Of a DNA stretch of 19,075 nucleotides, positions 1 to 8,077 are shown one piece after another. The translations under genes were made by a program, and so were the position numbers. The stretch covers positions 1 to 19,075 of the forward strand of contig JAKFER010000084.1 in NCBI GenBank assembly GCA_036675565.1, read 5' to 3'. Each line of letters starts with the position of its first letter. Positions within the stretch are counted from its first letter, which is position 1. This DNA comes from JACCYQ01 sp036675565. GTDB taxonomy: Bacteria; Bacteroidota; Bacteroidia; Chitinophagales; Chitinophagaceae. The notes under the pieces were generated by a model. That model made no database searches. It had not been told where the DNA came from and saw only the letters and a program-made list of their open reading frames with translations.

Positions 1-661
1 CCCGGAGGTTAAATAACCAACCGGCTGTTTTTAACCAGATGAATTTGACCAGGTATATTACGGTCAATGCAAAAATGGCATATAACATAATCAGCCAAAA
101 ATCACCCGGCTCTATGATCTTAAAATATTGAAACAGGAAAGTAACATAAAACGCCCCACTTAAAACAAAAAACAAGTTTAATAAAGCAGACGCTAAAGGC
201 GTTTGGATCAATTGTTCCCTGATCTGCCTTTGCTTCATGGTCGTATTAAAAAACAGACGAAACAGGTCATGCAGGTATTTTTCAAATCCCTGCCTGAATA
301 ATCCAACCATAAAAAGCAATCCAACCAGGGAATAAAACCAATACTCTTTGCCCTCCCAGTTTCTTTCAATAATTATGGCTTGCCTGGATGCTGATTCAAA
401 ACCAAAAAATGGATTTCCCCTCAGGTGCAACCGGGTAAGCTGGCTGGCAGCAATATTTTTTATGGAAGGTTTTACAACTACCGTATCAATTACAGGTCTT
501 TTGCTAACAGAATCTCGTGGAAAAGGAATGGGCTTTGGGATTATAGATATTGCTGTATCAACCTCCCGTGGAGGAATGACAACTGCAGTATCCTGGCCAA
601 ACGAAGTTTGAAAATAACATAGGGCAAAAAGCAGGATGATATGGTGGATAAGCAGTTTCAT
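1..661 (-). CDS. DUF4271 domain membrane protein, 3' end cut by window edge
   Basis: The minus strand is open from an ATG at 659-661 to the left edge, giving 220 residues without a stop. A signal-peptide-like start (hydrophobic residues 4-18, then SFGQ around 20-23) precedes a Pro-rich linker (about 28-70). The conserved-looking part begins near residue 98 with IERNWEGKEYWFY and continues with hydrophobic stretches at about 108-122, 158-178 and 188-210, separated by a basic segment (KQRQIREQ, 143-150). I recognise this as DUF4271, a Bacteroidota family of unknown function. It lies 53 nt downstream of the BamA-like gene on the same strand, with a promoter-like TACTTTTG ten bases before the ATG. 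From memory, DUF4271 genes often precede hemD (uroporphyrinogen-III synthase), so hemD may lie just outside the window; that is inference. The C-terminus is missing. Confidence 0.85.
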   Translation of the reverse strand, partial: MKLLIHHIILLFALCYFQTSFGQDTAVVIPPREVDTAISIIPKPIPFPRDSVSKRPVIDTVVVKPSIKNIAASQLTRLHLRGNPFFGFESASRQAIIIERNWEGKEYWFYSLVGLLFMVGLFRQGFEKYLHDLFRLFFNTTMKQRQIREQLIQTPLASALLNLFFVLSGAFYVTFLFQYFKIIEPGDFWLIMLYAIFALTVIYLVKFIWLKTAGWLFNLR

Positions 662-670
662 TTGTGGGTG

Positions 671-678
671 CAAAAGTA
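671..678 (-). promoter_or_regulatory. Bacteroidota-type -7 element (TACTTTTG)
   Basis: Read on the minus strand, TACTTTTG matches the Bacteroidota -7 consensus TAnnTTTG exactly and is followed by C. It ends 9 nt before the DUF4271 ATG, so a transcript from it would have almost no leader. No convincing TTG-type -33 element is seen about 20 nt upstream, so this is a motif call only. Confidence 0.4.
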
Positions 679-714
679 TAGCAGGGAAAAGGCCTGGTGA
701 AATATCTTTTAAAA

Positions 715-2523
715 TTAAAAAAAGTTCAGGAACCCGAAATGTATCTTTGATTGTCTTAAGTTGAATTCCAGGTCATTTCTTTTACCAGCAGCCAGCGCAA
801 TATTGAAAATACCCACTTTGGTTTCAAGAGCTAATCCCGCACCCGACCCTATATATTGATAGCTTCCGTTAGCAGATTGACTTTTGTTTCTCCCAAAACC
901 TCCATCTATAAATGCATAAAAGTATGAGTTCAGACCAATAAGATACCTGTATTCAAAAGTTCCGATGGCATATTGTGACAAGTACTGGCTTTCTTCATCA
1001 AAACCTCTTAAAAGTTTGAAACCGCCAATTTGGAACAATTCGTTTCGGAATAGATTTTCACTGTGCAGAAAACCGGCAGATATACCCGTTTTAAATGTTC
1101 CTTGTTTGCCCAAAGGAAAATAACGTGCAGCGGAGGCAGTAGTTCTTACCTGGTAAGACTTTAATTTTACAGTATCATAAAGACTGGCAAAATCAAACCC
1201 CTGGTTATTCGGGTCTTTTAATTCAACCACCTCATTATTTTTTTTGATTGTTTTATTTCCAATTGCCAACATCATATTCAATGTGTTGCCTTTAACCGGA
1301 TTGAAACGATAGTTTGTTGAATTCAATTCATAATCCACACCCACATTCCATAAACTTACATCAGCCTCCTGTGGCAAGCGACGGGTTTGCAATAACAAAG
1401 GGATATTGATACCGTTTACAATTGTTTGAAATTTTTGAACGAATACTTTTCCCTGTTGCGTATTACTCAATGCATACCGGGCACCTAATTGAAAATTTAC
1501 ATTCAAAAATGTGCTGTCTTTTCGAAACATATCAAAATTAAAATCTACACCAAAGGGGGAATTAAAAATAAATGGATGCTGGTACAGCAAATTGAGTCGC
1601 GGCGATTTTACCTGTAATTGTTGCCAGTTCAATCCTATCGTTTCACCTGCAGCCAAAGCATTTTTCAATAGAATATTTGCTTCGCCAGTTATCAGGAATT
1701 TTTTGCCTGTTGCCTGCTCATCGCCTGGTAAAAAACCAACGAGAACATTTACCTGGCTGCTTTTCTTTGGTTTCAGGTAAAGGTTTAAAACAGAACCTGT
1801 ACCCAGCAAAGTCAGGTTTGATGGTCTTTCTTCTTCTACAAAACTAAGTTCCCGCATTTTTTGGGTGATGCGATCCAGTTTTTCTTTATTATAGATGCTT
1901 CCATTATTGATATCCAGGTAACGCTGTAAATAAATGTTGGATATTTTAACGTCGCCATAAACCCTGATGCTGTCAACAATGTATTGAGGGCCCCTGTCTA
2001 CTTTTAATTTAGCGGTTGCCTGTCCATTTTCAAATTGCAAACTATCTATCCAAACTTTTGCAAATGGGTACCCGGTATTTTCCAGTTGATTTAATATTCG
2101 TTGTTGCCAATCAGCCACTAAATCCAGGTCAACAGGTTTTCCATTAAACCGGTTATTTTGCCAACCTGCTGCTTGTAATAGATCCGGGTCCACTTCTTCT
2201 ACATCAAATAATGACCATTGATAAAGATTGCCTGCATATAAAACAAGGAATGCTGCTAATGAATCAAACCTGACAGAATCAATGCTCGCAGTAACATATC
2301 CTTGGTTCTTTAATGTCTGCGGTAAAGCTGCAACGTATAGCCGGCATGCATCCTGGGATACAAACTGGGTTTGCAGATTCAAAACATCCTTTACAAAAGT
2401 TGAATCATAATCTACACAATGAATATGCAGATCATAAGATTGTTGCCCCATCCCTTTTTGTGCATTTAAAAGGAACAGGAACAGAAAAAGGTATATAGAA
2501 ACTGGCTTTAGTAATTTTGTCAT
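715..2523 (-). CDS. TamA/BamA-like outer-membrane protein (POTRA plus beta-barrel)
   Basis: 602 residues. A hydrophobic signal peptide (about 6-21, cleavage plausibly at GMG|QQ near 26) leads into a periplasmic region that looks like three POTRA-type units: about 30-110, 130-180 (with LENTGYPFAKV, typical of POTRA helix-strand turns) and 180-253 (YIVDSIRVYGD, then INNGSIYNKEKLDRI). From about residue 255 the chain is rich in alternating strands and ends in aromatic residues (HFGFLNFF), as expected for a 16-strand Omp85 barrel recognised by the assembly machinery. The family inserts or exports proteins or lipids at the outer membrane. With 602 residues and about three POTRAs it is closer in size to TamA than to BamA (five POTRAs, larger). 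The ATG at 2523 follows the divergent 58-nt gap shared with hemW. DUF4271 follows on the same strand. The exact client is unknown. Confidence 0.88.
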   Translation of the reverse strand: MTKLLKPVSIYLFLFLFLLNAQKGMGQQSYDLHIHCVDYDSTFVKDVLNLQTQFVSQDACRLYVAALPQTLKNQGYVTASIDSVRFDSLAAFLVLYAGNLYQWSLFDVEEVDPDLLQAAGWQNNRFNGKPVDLDLVADWQQRILNQLENTGYPFAKVWIDSLQFENGQATAKLKVDRGPQYIVDSIRVYGDVKISNIYLQRYLDINNGSIYNKEKLDRITQKMRELSFVEEERPSNLTLLGTGSVLNLYLKPKKSSQVNVLVGFLPGDEQATGKKFLITGEANILLKNALAAGETIGLNWQQLQVKSPRLNLLYQHPFIFNSPFGVDFNFDMFRKDSTFLNVNFQLGARYALSNTQQGKVFVQKFQTIVNGINIPLLLQTRRLPQEADVSLWNVGVDYELNSTNYRFNPVKGNTLNMMLAIGNKTIKKNNEVVELKDPNNQGFDFASLYDTVKLKSYQVRTTASAARYFPLGKQGTFKTGISAGFLHSENLFRNELFQIGGFKLLRGFDEESQYLSQYAIGTFEYRYLIGLNSYFYAFIDGGFGRNKSQSANGSYQYIGSGAGLALETKVGIFNIALAAGKRNDLEFNLRQSKIHFGFLNFF

Positions 2524-2581
2524 TCCGTAAGGCGGTAGCGGCTACTTATTTATTGGGCTCAATATTAAAATTATAATTCGT

Positions 2582-3712
2582 TTGGCAGGTATTTATCTTC
2601 ATATTCCTTTTTGTAAACAAGCGTGTCATTATTGCAATTTCCATTTTTCAACTTCATTGAAGTTTAGAAACGAAATGGTTGAAGCTTTATTGAATGAAAT
2701 TGAATTGCGCCGCACTTACCTGGCTGAAAACGACCCGGTTGAAACGATTTATTTTGGCGGAGGTACCCCAAGCTTGTTGCCATCTGGAGATATTGACCGA
2801 ATACTAAATAAGATCCATACGGTTTTTAAAGTGGCAGATGATGTGGAAATCACGCTGGAAGCAAACCCTGATGATATTGAAAAACCCAGGCTTAAAGAAT
2901 GGAAGCAATCCGGCATCAACAGGTTTAGTATGGGTGTACAATCTTTTTTTGAGGAAGATTTGGTTTGGATGAATCGTGCACATAATGCGCATCAATCCGA
3001 AAGCAGCATTATGATGGTGATGGAAGAAGGGTTTCAAAATCTCACGATAGATCTCATTTATGGATTACCACATTTAACCGATGAAAACTGGATAAAGAAT
3101 ATTGAAAAAGCCATTGACTTCAATATTCCTCATTTATCCTGTTATGCATTGACCGTTGAAAACCGCACCGCATTACATTCATTTATTCAAAACAAAAAAA
3201 CGCCGGATATAGATACCGATCAGCAAGCAAGGCATTTTAATATTTTAATGCAGCGACTTGAAGCTGCCGGTTATGATCAATATGAGATCTCCAATTTTGC
3301 CAAACCCGGTTTTCGCAGCAGGCATAATTCATCTTACTGGCAGGGAAAAAATTATTTGGGTATTGGCCCTTCTGCCCATTCATTTAACAGTGAAAGCCGG
3401 CAGTGGAATATTGCCAACAATGCATTGTATATAGCAGCCCTTCAAAAAGGAACATTACCTTTCGAAAAAGAGACATTGACCATTTCACAGCAGATGAATG
3501 AATATATTATGACTTCATTGCGAACTATGGAAGGTTTAGACCTTGAACTTGTTGGGGAAAAATGGGGAAGCAAGGCTATGGAAAAAATAAGAGGCGAGGC
3601 TGCGAAATATTTGATGGAGGGTAAAGCACGGATGCAGGAAGAAAAGTTTCAATTAACCGCGGAAGGTAAATTCCTGGCAGATGGAATAGCGGCGGATTTG
3701 TTTTTTGACTAA
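2582..3712 (+). CDS. hemW: HemW-type radical SAM protein (heme chaperone)
   Basis: 376 residues. Near the N-terminus the radical SAM cluster motif is C11-x3-C15-x2-C18, followed by N-F (F20). HemN oxidases have a further cysteine at that position, so Phe marks the HemW branch, proposed to deliver heme to apoproteins rather than oxidise coproporphyrinogen. GGGTP (59-63) is the SAM-binding motif; a HemN-like C-terminal region follows. The only sensible start is TTG at 2582: the family begins M-AGIYLHIPFC, there is no ATG or GTG upstream in frame before the TAA at 2528-2530, and the next ATG would lose the Fe-S cluster. No Shine-Dalgarno sequence is visible, which is usual for Bacteroidota. The gene is divergent from the BamA-like gene and its stop overlaps the stop of a possible tiny ORF on the other strand. 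Cytoplasmic. Confidence 0.93.
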   Translation: MAGIYLHIPFCKQACHYCNFHFSTSLKFRNEMVEALLNEIELRRTYLAENDPVETIYFGGGTPSLLPSGDIDRILNKIHTVFKVADDVEITLEANPDDIEKPRLKEWKQSGINRFSMGVQSFFEEDLVWMNRAHNAHQSESSIMMVMEEGFQNLTIDLIYGLPHLTDENWIKNIEKAIDFNIPHLSCYALTVENRTALHSFIQNKKTPDIDTDQQARHFNILMQRLEAAGYDQYEISNFAKPGFRSRHNSSYWQGKNYLGIGPSAHSFNSESRQWNIANNALYIAALQKGTLPFEKETLTISQQMNEYIMTSLRTMEGLDLELVGEKWGSKAMEKIRGEAAKYLMEGKARMQEEKFQLTAEGKFLADGIAADLFFD

Positions 3713-3813
3713 TGACTGCGTTGTCTGAAATATTTATAAACCTGGGAAATAACCAGGCAAAGCAGCATTAATAAAATGGCGGTGGGCCCGAATCCATGGT
3801 ACGAAAAAGGCAT
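3709..3813 (-). CDS. possible small single-pass membrane protein, 34 aa
   Basis: An ATG at 3811-3813 opens 34 codons ending in TAG at 3709-3711, overlapping the hemW stop tail to tail by 4 nt. The peptide starts MPFSYHGFGPTA, has one hydrophobic stretch (residues 12-26, AILLMLLCLVISQVY) and a basic tail (KYFRQRSH). That is the layout of a small bitopic inner-membrane protein, with the positive tail predicted to stay in the cytoplasm. A near-consensus -7 element (AATCTTTG) lies about 20 nt upstream of the ATG. I do not recognise the sequence. The 229-nt gap between hemW and gpsA holds no other candidate. It could equally be a chance ORF; only conservation or expression would decide. Confidence 0.4.
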   Translation of the reverse strand: MPFSYHGFGPTAILLMLLCLVISQVYKYFRQRSH

Positions 3814-3941
3814 AACGTCTGTTTTTGTTTTCAAAGATTAATGGCATCATAAAATATTTAGTTAAGCAAAAATTCGTTTCTTAACGTAGTAAAAAATTAC
3901 TCATTAAATTCCATGATCCATAATAAAGAACTATTAAAATT

Positions 3942-4994
3942 TCAGACCAGCTCTTTTTCTATCTGTTTAAAGCCATCGGCCGCTTTAACTTTTTGCCATA
4001 GAATTTGATAAATGGATTCAGCAATGGGCATTTCCGCCTTAAACTGTTGATTAATATTGAACATGCATTTAGAAGCGTTGTAACCTTCTGCCACCATGTT
4101 CATTTCAAGTAAGGCAGATTGAACAGAATATCCCTTCCCGATCATATTGCCAAAAGTGCGGTTACGACTAAATAATGAATAACAGGTAACCAGCAAATCA
4201 CCCAGGTAAACCGAAGCGGCATAATTAGCCGTTTTTAAATGATTGATGGGATCTTCTCCATCATGAACCCCAACTTCAATATGTTCAATGCCAGCCCTTC
4301 GTAAAAAACCAGCCATTTCATCAGCACAGTTAGCGATATAAACACTTAAAAAATTATCACCATAATCCAGTCCATGTGCCATGCCGGCACCCAGGGCATA
4401 AATATTTTTTAAAACGGCTGCATATTGTACCCCAATAATGTCGTTATTTATAATGGTGTTTATATAATACCTTTTAAAGCAACCGGCAATTTTTACTGCG
4501 TAATCAATATCCTTCCCCGAAAATGTGAGGTAAGAAAGTTTTTCTGCGGCCACTTCTTCTGCATGACAGGGTCCCAGTACGGCAAAATAATCTTCTAACG
4601 GAAATCCATATTCGCTTTCAAAATAAGTATTTAATAAAACATTTTGTTCTGGTAAGATTCCCTTAACCGCCGAAACGATCTTTTTACCTTTGAGATCATC
4701 AGCTTTCACTGATTTAAAAACTTCCACAACAAAAGCAGAAGGAACTGCAATCACAATGACATCCGATTCCTGGATCACAGTTCCCAGCTCTTTGTTCATA
4801 CTTAACTTTTCAGGATCCAATGTAGCTGAACTCAAATAATGTGGATTATGGTTCCATTGGTTGATGTGATCGATGATATCCTGGTTGCGAACCCACCAGT
4901 TTAAGCGATGACCGTTATCTGATAACACTTTTACCAATGCAGTAGCCCAGCTGCCACTTCCTATAATTCCAAACCGGATATCCATATGTATCAT
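3942..4994 (-). CDS. gpsA: NAD(P)H-dependent glycerol-3-phosphate dehydrogenase
   Basis: 350 residues, the usual length. The enzyme reduces dihydroxyacetone phosphate to sn-glycerol 3-phosphate for phospholipid synthesis in the cytoplasm. The N-terminal Rossmann motif reads GIIGSGSWATAL (9-20). VPSAFV (84-89), KGI (111-113) and GPCHAEE (141-147, the Bacteroidota variant of GPSFA) follow. The substrate-domain segment KNIYALGAGMAHGLDYGDN carries the catalytic-type lysine K196. Two starts are possible: ATG at 4994 and, three codons on, ATG at 4985. The second gives MDIRFGIIG, a tighter fit to the family. The gene lies downstream of the efflux adaptor but beyond that gene's terminator, so it is probably transcribed separately; I see no strong promoter motif in 4995-5050 and no hairpin terminator after its stop. 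Confidence 0.96.
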   Translation of the reverse strand: MIHMDIRFGIIGSGSWATALVKVLSDNGHRLNWWVRNQDIIDHINQWNHNPHYLSSATLDPEKLSMNKELGTVIQESDVIVIAVPSAFVVEVFKSVKADDLKGKKIVSAVKGILPEQNVLLNTYFESEYGFPLEDYFAVLGPCHAEEVAAEKLSYLTFSGKDIDYAVKIAGCFKRYYINTIINNDIIGVQYAAVLKNIYALGAGMAHGLDYGDNFLSVYIANCADEMAGFLRRAGIEHIEVGVHDGEDPINHLKTANYAASVYLGDLLVTCYSLFSRNRTFGNMIGKGYSVQSALLEMNMVAEGYNASKCMFNINQQFKAEMPIAESIYQILWQKVKAADGFKQIEKELV

Positions 4995-5050
4995 TTTAAG
5001 CCAACTCTGAATAATAAAATTAAGGATTCAACGGTAGCAGTTTGCATAAA

Positions 5051-5077
5051 AAAAGAAGAACACGTAGTTCTTCTTTT
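5051..5077 (-). terminator. rho-independent terminator of the tolC/adaptor operon
   Basis: A perfect 11-bp inverted repeat (arms 5051-5061 and 5067-5077, loop ACGTA) lies about 25 nt past the adaptor stop. Read on the minus strand, the last arm ends in four T and is followed by three more, forming a T-tract. It isolates the efflux genes from gpsA. Confidence 0.85.
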
Positions 5078-5101
5078 AATAATTAATTTTTAATGAAGAT
5101 A

Positions 5102-6466
5102 CTATTCAAACAGTTTGTCTTTTTCAACCACTTTTACTTTAGAATCTTCTTTTAAAGTTTTGCTGATTACATTGTAAGGTCCTGTGATTACTTTTTCGCC
5201 AGCCTTTAATCCGGTAGTGATCTCGATATAATTAATATCCTGGATAGAAGTTGTTACAACAGCCTTTCTAATAGTGCCATCATCCTTTAATACAAATACC
5301 ACTTCTTCTAATTCATCATCCAAATTGGAGTTGGTTTCTTCCGTTTCTTCTTCTTCAGGCATTTCCTTTTTTGCTTCTGATTTTTGATCTTCCGCAGTTT
5401 TATCGCTACCTCTTACACGGGTTGTTACCGCATTGATCGGCACGGCAACTACGTTTTCATGCCTGGTGGTTTTTATATCCGCACTGGCATTCATACCCGG
5501 GCGAAACGGAAATTTCTTTGGCTTTGATGGATCATACAGGTCTTTATAAGATGCAGGATCCAAACGAATAGATACTTCGTAATTGGTAACATCATTGACC
5601 GAAGCAGCCGATGAAGCCCCCGTTGTGCTGCTGGCAATTTTAGTAACGACCCCCTTAAACTTCCGGTTATTGTATGCATCTACTTCCACATCAGCAGAAT
5701 CACCAAGGTTTACTTTTACAACATCATTTTCCCCTACTTCAACCCTAACTTCCAATAAACTCATATCTGCTACACGCATCATTTCCGTACCTGCCATTTG
5801 AGCTGTACCAACCACTCTTTCACCTTCTTTTACTGCTAATAAAGAAATAACACCATCCATGGGAGCAACCAATGTTGTTCTTCCCAAATTTTTGTTGGCA
5901 GAAACCAAGCCAGTTCGTGCACTTTGAACACCAGCCTGCAAACTGCGTATATTTTGTTTGGCTGCGTTATAATTTGCCTGCGCAGATAAATAAGTAGTTT
6001 CAAATTGCTCCAACTCTGCTTTTGAAATTACTTTATCATCATATAATTTCTTATTTCTTTCGTATGCAGTGCGGGCCTGGTTCAGGTTTGCTTCCAGCGC
6101 CTGTAAAGCCGCATTGCTATTGGCTACGGTAGCCTGGGATTGATTAACACGGGATGAGGCTTCATCTCTTTGCAAAGCATATATATCCGCATAAATCCGG
6201 GCCAGTATCTGGCCTTTCTTAACGCTATCGCCTTCCTGTACATTTAATTCAGTGATCTCACCCGAAATATCCGGGCTGATCTTGACTTCAATTTCAGGAT
6301 AAATCTTACCACTGGCATTTACAGTTTCAATAATCGTACGGTTTGAAACAGTTTCTACAGTTACTTTTATGCCATCATCATCCTTCCCAAAAATTGCTTT
6401 GGCAGCAACCAGGCCCACGATCAACACACCCAGAATAATTAAAATCCATTTTACCTTTTTACTCAT
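5102..6466 (-). CDS. HlyD/MacA-type periplasmic adaptor of an efflux pump
   Basis: 454 residues. An N-terminal membrane anchor (about 7-26) is followed by the first half of a lipoyl-like domain (IYPEIEVKISPDISGEI, 55-71; EGDSVKKGQILARI, 78-91). A long Ala/Gln/Asn-rich coiled-coil hairpin (about 95-195) carries the NKKLYDDKVISKAELE turn typical of MacA-like adaptors. The second lipoyl half is TTLVAPMDGVISLL (197-210). A beta-barrel region and a membrane-proximal domain (KAGEKVITGPYNV, 421-433) complete the fold. Residues 351-388 form a charged insert with a run of Glu, probably a flexible linker. These proteins bridge an inner-membrane transporter and a TolC channel. The tolC-like gene lies 84 nt upstream on the same strand, but the gene that should encode the inner-membrane pump is missing: a terminator follows directly. 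The leader before the ATG is very A-rich. Confidence 0.93.
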   Translation of the reverse strand: MSKKVKWILIILGVLIVGLVAAKAIFGKDDDGIKVTVETVSNRTIIETVNASGKIYPEIEVKISPDISGEITELNVQEGDSVKKGQILARIYADIYALQRDEASSRVNQSQATVANSNAALQALEANLNQARTAYERNKKLYDDKVISKAELEQFETTYLSAQANYNAAKQNIRSLQAGVQSARTGLVSANKNLGRTTLVAPMDGVISLLAVKEGERVVGTAQMAGTEMMRVADMSLLEVRVEVGENDVVKVNLGDSADVEVDAYNNRKFKGVVTKIASSTTGASSAASVNDVTNYEVSIRLDPASYKDLYDPSKPKKFPFRPGMNASADIKTTRHENVVAVPINAVTTRVRGSDKTAEDQKSEAKKEMPEEEETEETNSNLDDELEEVVFVLKDDGTIRKAVVTTSIQDINYIEITTGLKAGEKVITGPYNVISKTLKEDSKVKVVEKDKLFE

Positions 6467-6550
6467 TTTTTATTTTTTACTTATTAACCACCATTGTTTA
6501 AAAACAGGGTGATTTAAAAAAATTGCAGTTTAACCTGGTTTTGAAACAGT

Positions 6551-8008
6551 TTAAAGTTTTAAACCCTGGCCTTTATAAAATTCAAGCAACTTTACTTTAA
6601 ACACATAATCATATTGCGCATAGATCATGTCTATTTTTGCACGCTGTAAATTATTCTGGCTATTAATCATTTCAAATGTTGAAAGTAACCCGAGATCATA
6701 TCTTTTGGTTGCGAAATCCAGTGTTCGCTGGGCGGCATCCACACTTTTTTTATTTGCATTGAATTTCTCTATAGCAGCTACTGCATCATTATAAGCAGCA
6801 TAGATATCCTGCTTTAATTGTCTTTCAGATTCCTGGTTTTGCAACTGCAATTGCTCCACATTGATCTTGCTTTTCTCCCAGTTTGTTCTTGCACTTCTTC
6901 CATTAAAAATGGGAATACTCAGGTTCAATCCAATACTTTGTCCAAAGTTTTGTTTAAGCTGGCTGCCCAGTGGATCCGCTTCAATATATGTAATAACTGT
7001 AGATCCATCCGTTACAACCGGGCGCTGAACATCGTATACCGTACCACCACCTAAATCTACTTTTAAACCAGAAGGAGCATAACCTGTAATAACCTGGTCA
7101 TATATTGGCCGTGATTTAAAATTTACAAAGTTTGTCCCTAAACTTCCAAAAGCACCCAGGTTCGGATACATGGCACCTTTTGCTGCTTCAACTGTTTTAC
7201 CGGCAGATTGTATGCGCAATGCATTTACCCGCTGTTGTGGCAAATTGGCTAACGCCAATGCATAAACTCTTTCAGGTTGTAATTCTGCCAGTGGTTCAAC
7301 CGGGATCATATCAACGGGTGGTGTCACGATATCGAATGGCACAGCCGCATCAAGATTCAAGAGTGCCTTTAATTGTAATATAAATTGATTCACAGAAGCC
7401 TGTGCAGATACAAATGTTGCACTGTCACGGGCTAATTGAGCTTCCAGTTCCACTGCATTTAATTCCGGCAAAGCACCCGCATCTACCCTGCTGCGTGTAT
7501 TATTTAACTGGGTCCTGGTTTGTAAAATTTGTACTGAAGAAATATTGGCCTGTTCTTTCGCCAACAATACCTGCAGGTAAGCCACAGCAACATTTAATGC
7601 CACATCATTTTGAATTTTACGCACCTGTTCTTTGTCCGCCTCCAGGGATAACCGGTCTGCTTCAATGGTATTCTTTTTAGAAAACCAGTTAAAAAGATCA
7701 ACACCGGATTGAAGGTTTAGACCACCACTAAAAAAATTGTTGTCTTCTAAAACACCGGTCGTAGGGTTTTCGGTTAAACCAAAACGATAACCAACATTTG
7801 TTCCGGCATTCAGAGAAGGTAATTGCGATGACCTGGATTGTTTTAACGTCAGGCTTGAAAACCGGACCTGCAAATCTTGTTGCTTTACTGAGATATTATT
7901 GGCTAATGCATATTCAACAGCCCGTTGCAAATCCCACAAGTCCTGGGATGCTGCAGGCAAGTACATCATACTGCCTAGCAGTATAAGTTTAAGGGTTCTT
8001 TTAAACAT
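6551..8008 (-). CDS. TolC-family outer-membrane efflux protein
   Basis: 485 residues. A signal peptide (about 1-21, ending PAAS|QDL) precedes two TolC-type repeats, each with long amphipathic helices and short strands. Typical signatures are LWDLQRAVEYALANN (24-38), the RVDAGALPELNAVELEAQLARD helix start in the first repeat, and in the second repeat LDFATKRYDLGLLSTFEMINSQN, followed by QRAKIDMIYAQYDYVFKVKLLEFYKG at the C-terminus. Trimers form the outer-membrane and periplasmic tunnel of tripartite exporters. The neighbouring adaptor gene downstream supports this. A TAnnTTTG element stands 4 nt before the ATG, so the operon probably begins here with little or no leader. A segment near residues 285-350 (YDQVITGYAPSGLKVDLGGGTVYD) looks like an extended barrel loop. 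Confidence 0.93.
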   Translation of the reverse strand: MFKRTLKLILLGSMMYLPAASQDLWDLQRAVEYALANNISVKQQDLQVRFSSLTLKQSRSSQLPSLNAGTNVGYRFGLTENPTTGVLEDNNFFSGGLNLQSGVDLFNWFSKKNTIEADRLSLEADKEQVRKIQNDVALNVAVAYLQVLLAKEQANISSVQILQTRTQLNNTRSRVDAGALPELNAVELEAQLARDSATFVSAQASVNQFILQLKALLNLDAAVPFDIVTPPVDMIPVEPLAELQPERVYALALANLPQQRVNALRIQSAGKTVEAAKGAMYPNLGAFGSLGTNFVNFKSRPIYDQVITGYAPSGLKVDLGGGTVYDVQRPVVTDGSTVITYIEADPLGSQLKQNFGQSIGLNLSIPIFNGRSARTNWEKSKINVEQLQLQNQESERQLKQDIYAAYNDAVAAIEKFNANKKSVDAAQRTLDFATKRYDLGLLSTFEMINSQNNLQRAKIDMIYAQYDYVFKVKLLEFYKGQGLKL

Positions 8009-8012
8009 GTTG

Positions 8013-8020
8013 CAAAAATA
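8013..8020 (-). promoter_or_regulatory. Bacteroidota-type -7 element (TATTTTTG) of the efflux operon
   Basis: On the minus strand TATTTTTG matches TAnnTTTG exactly, followed by C, and lies only 4 nt before the TolC-family ATG. This would place the transcript start at or very near the start codon. No clear -33 TTG is visible, so confidence is moderate. Confidence 0.45.
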
Positions 8021-8077
8021 TAAGAATCACAGAACCTGTTTAGTTCTAATTTATGAACGGTGAATGAATGTAAAAAA

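Noticed and set aside
2577..2584. TTCGTTTG as hemW promoter (-7 element)
   Set aside because: It includes the TTG start codon; a transcript from it would begin inside the gene and lose the start.
8031..8047. AGAAC/GTTCT hairpin after the PLP enzyme as a terminator
   Set aside because: Only 5 bp and no T-tract on the minus strand.
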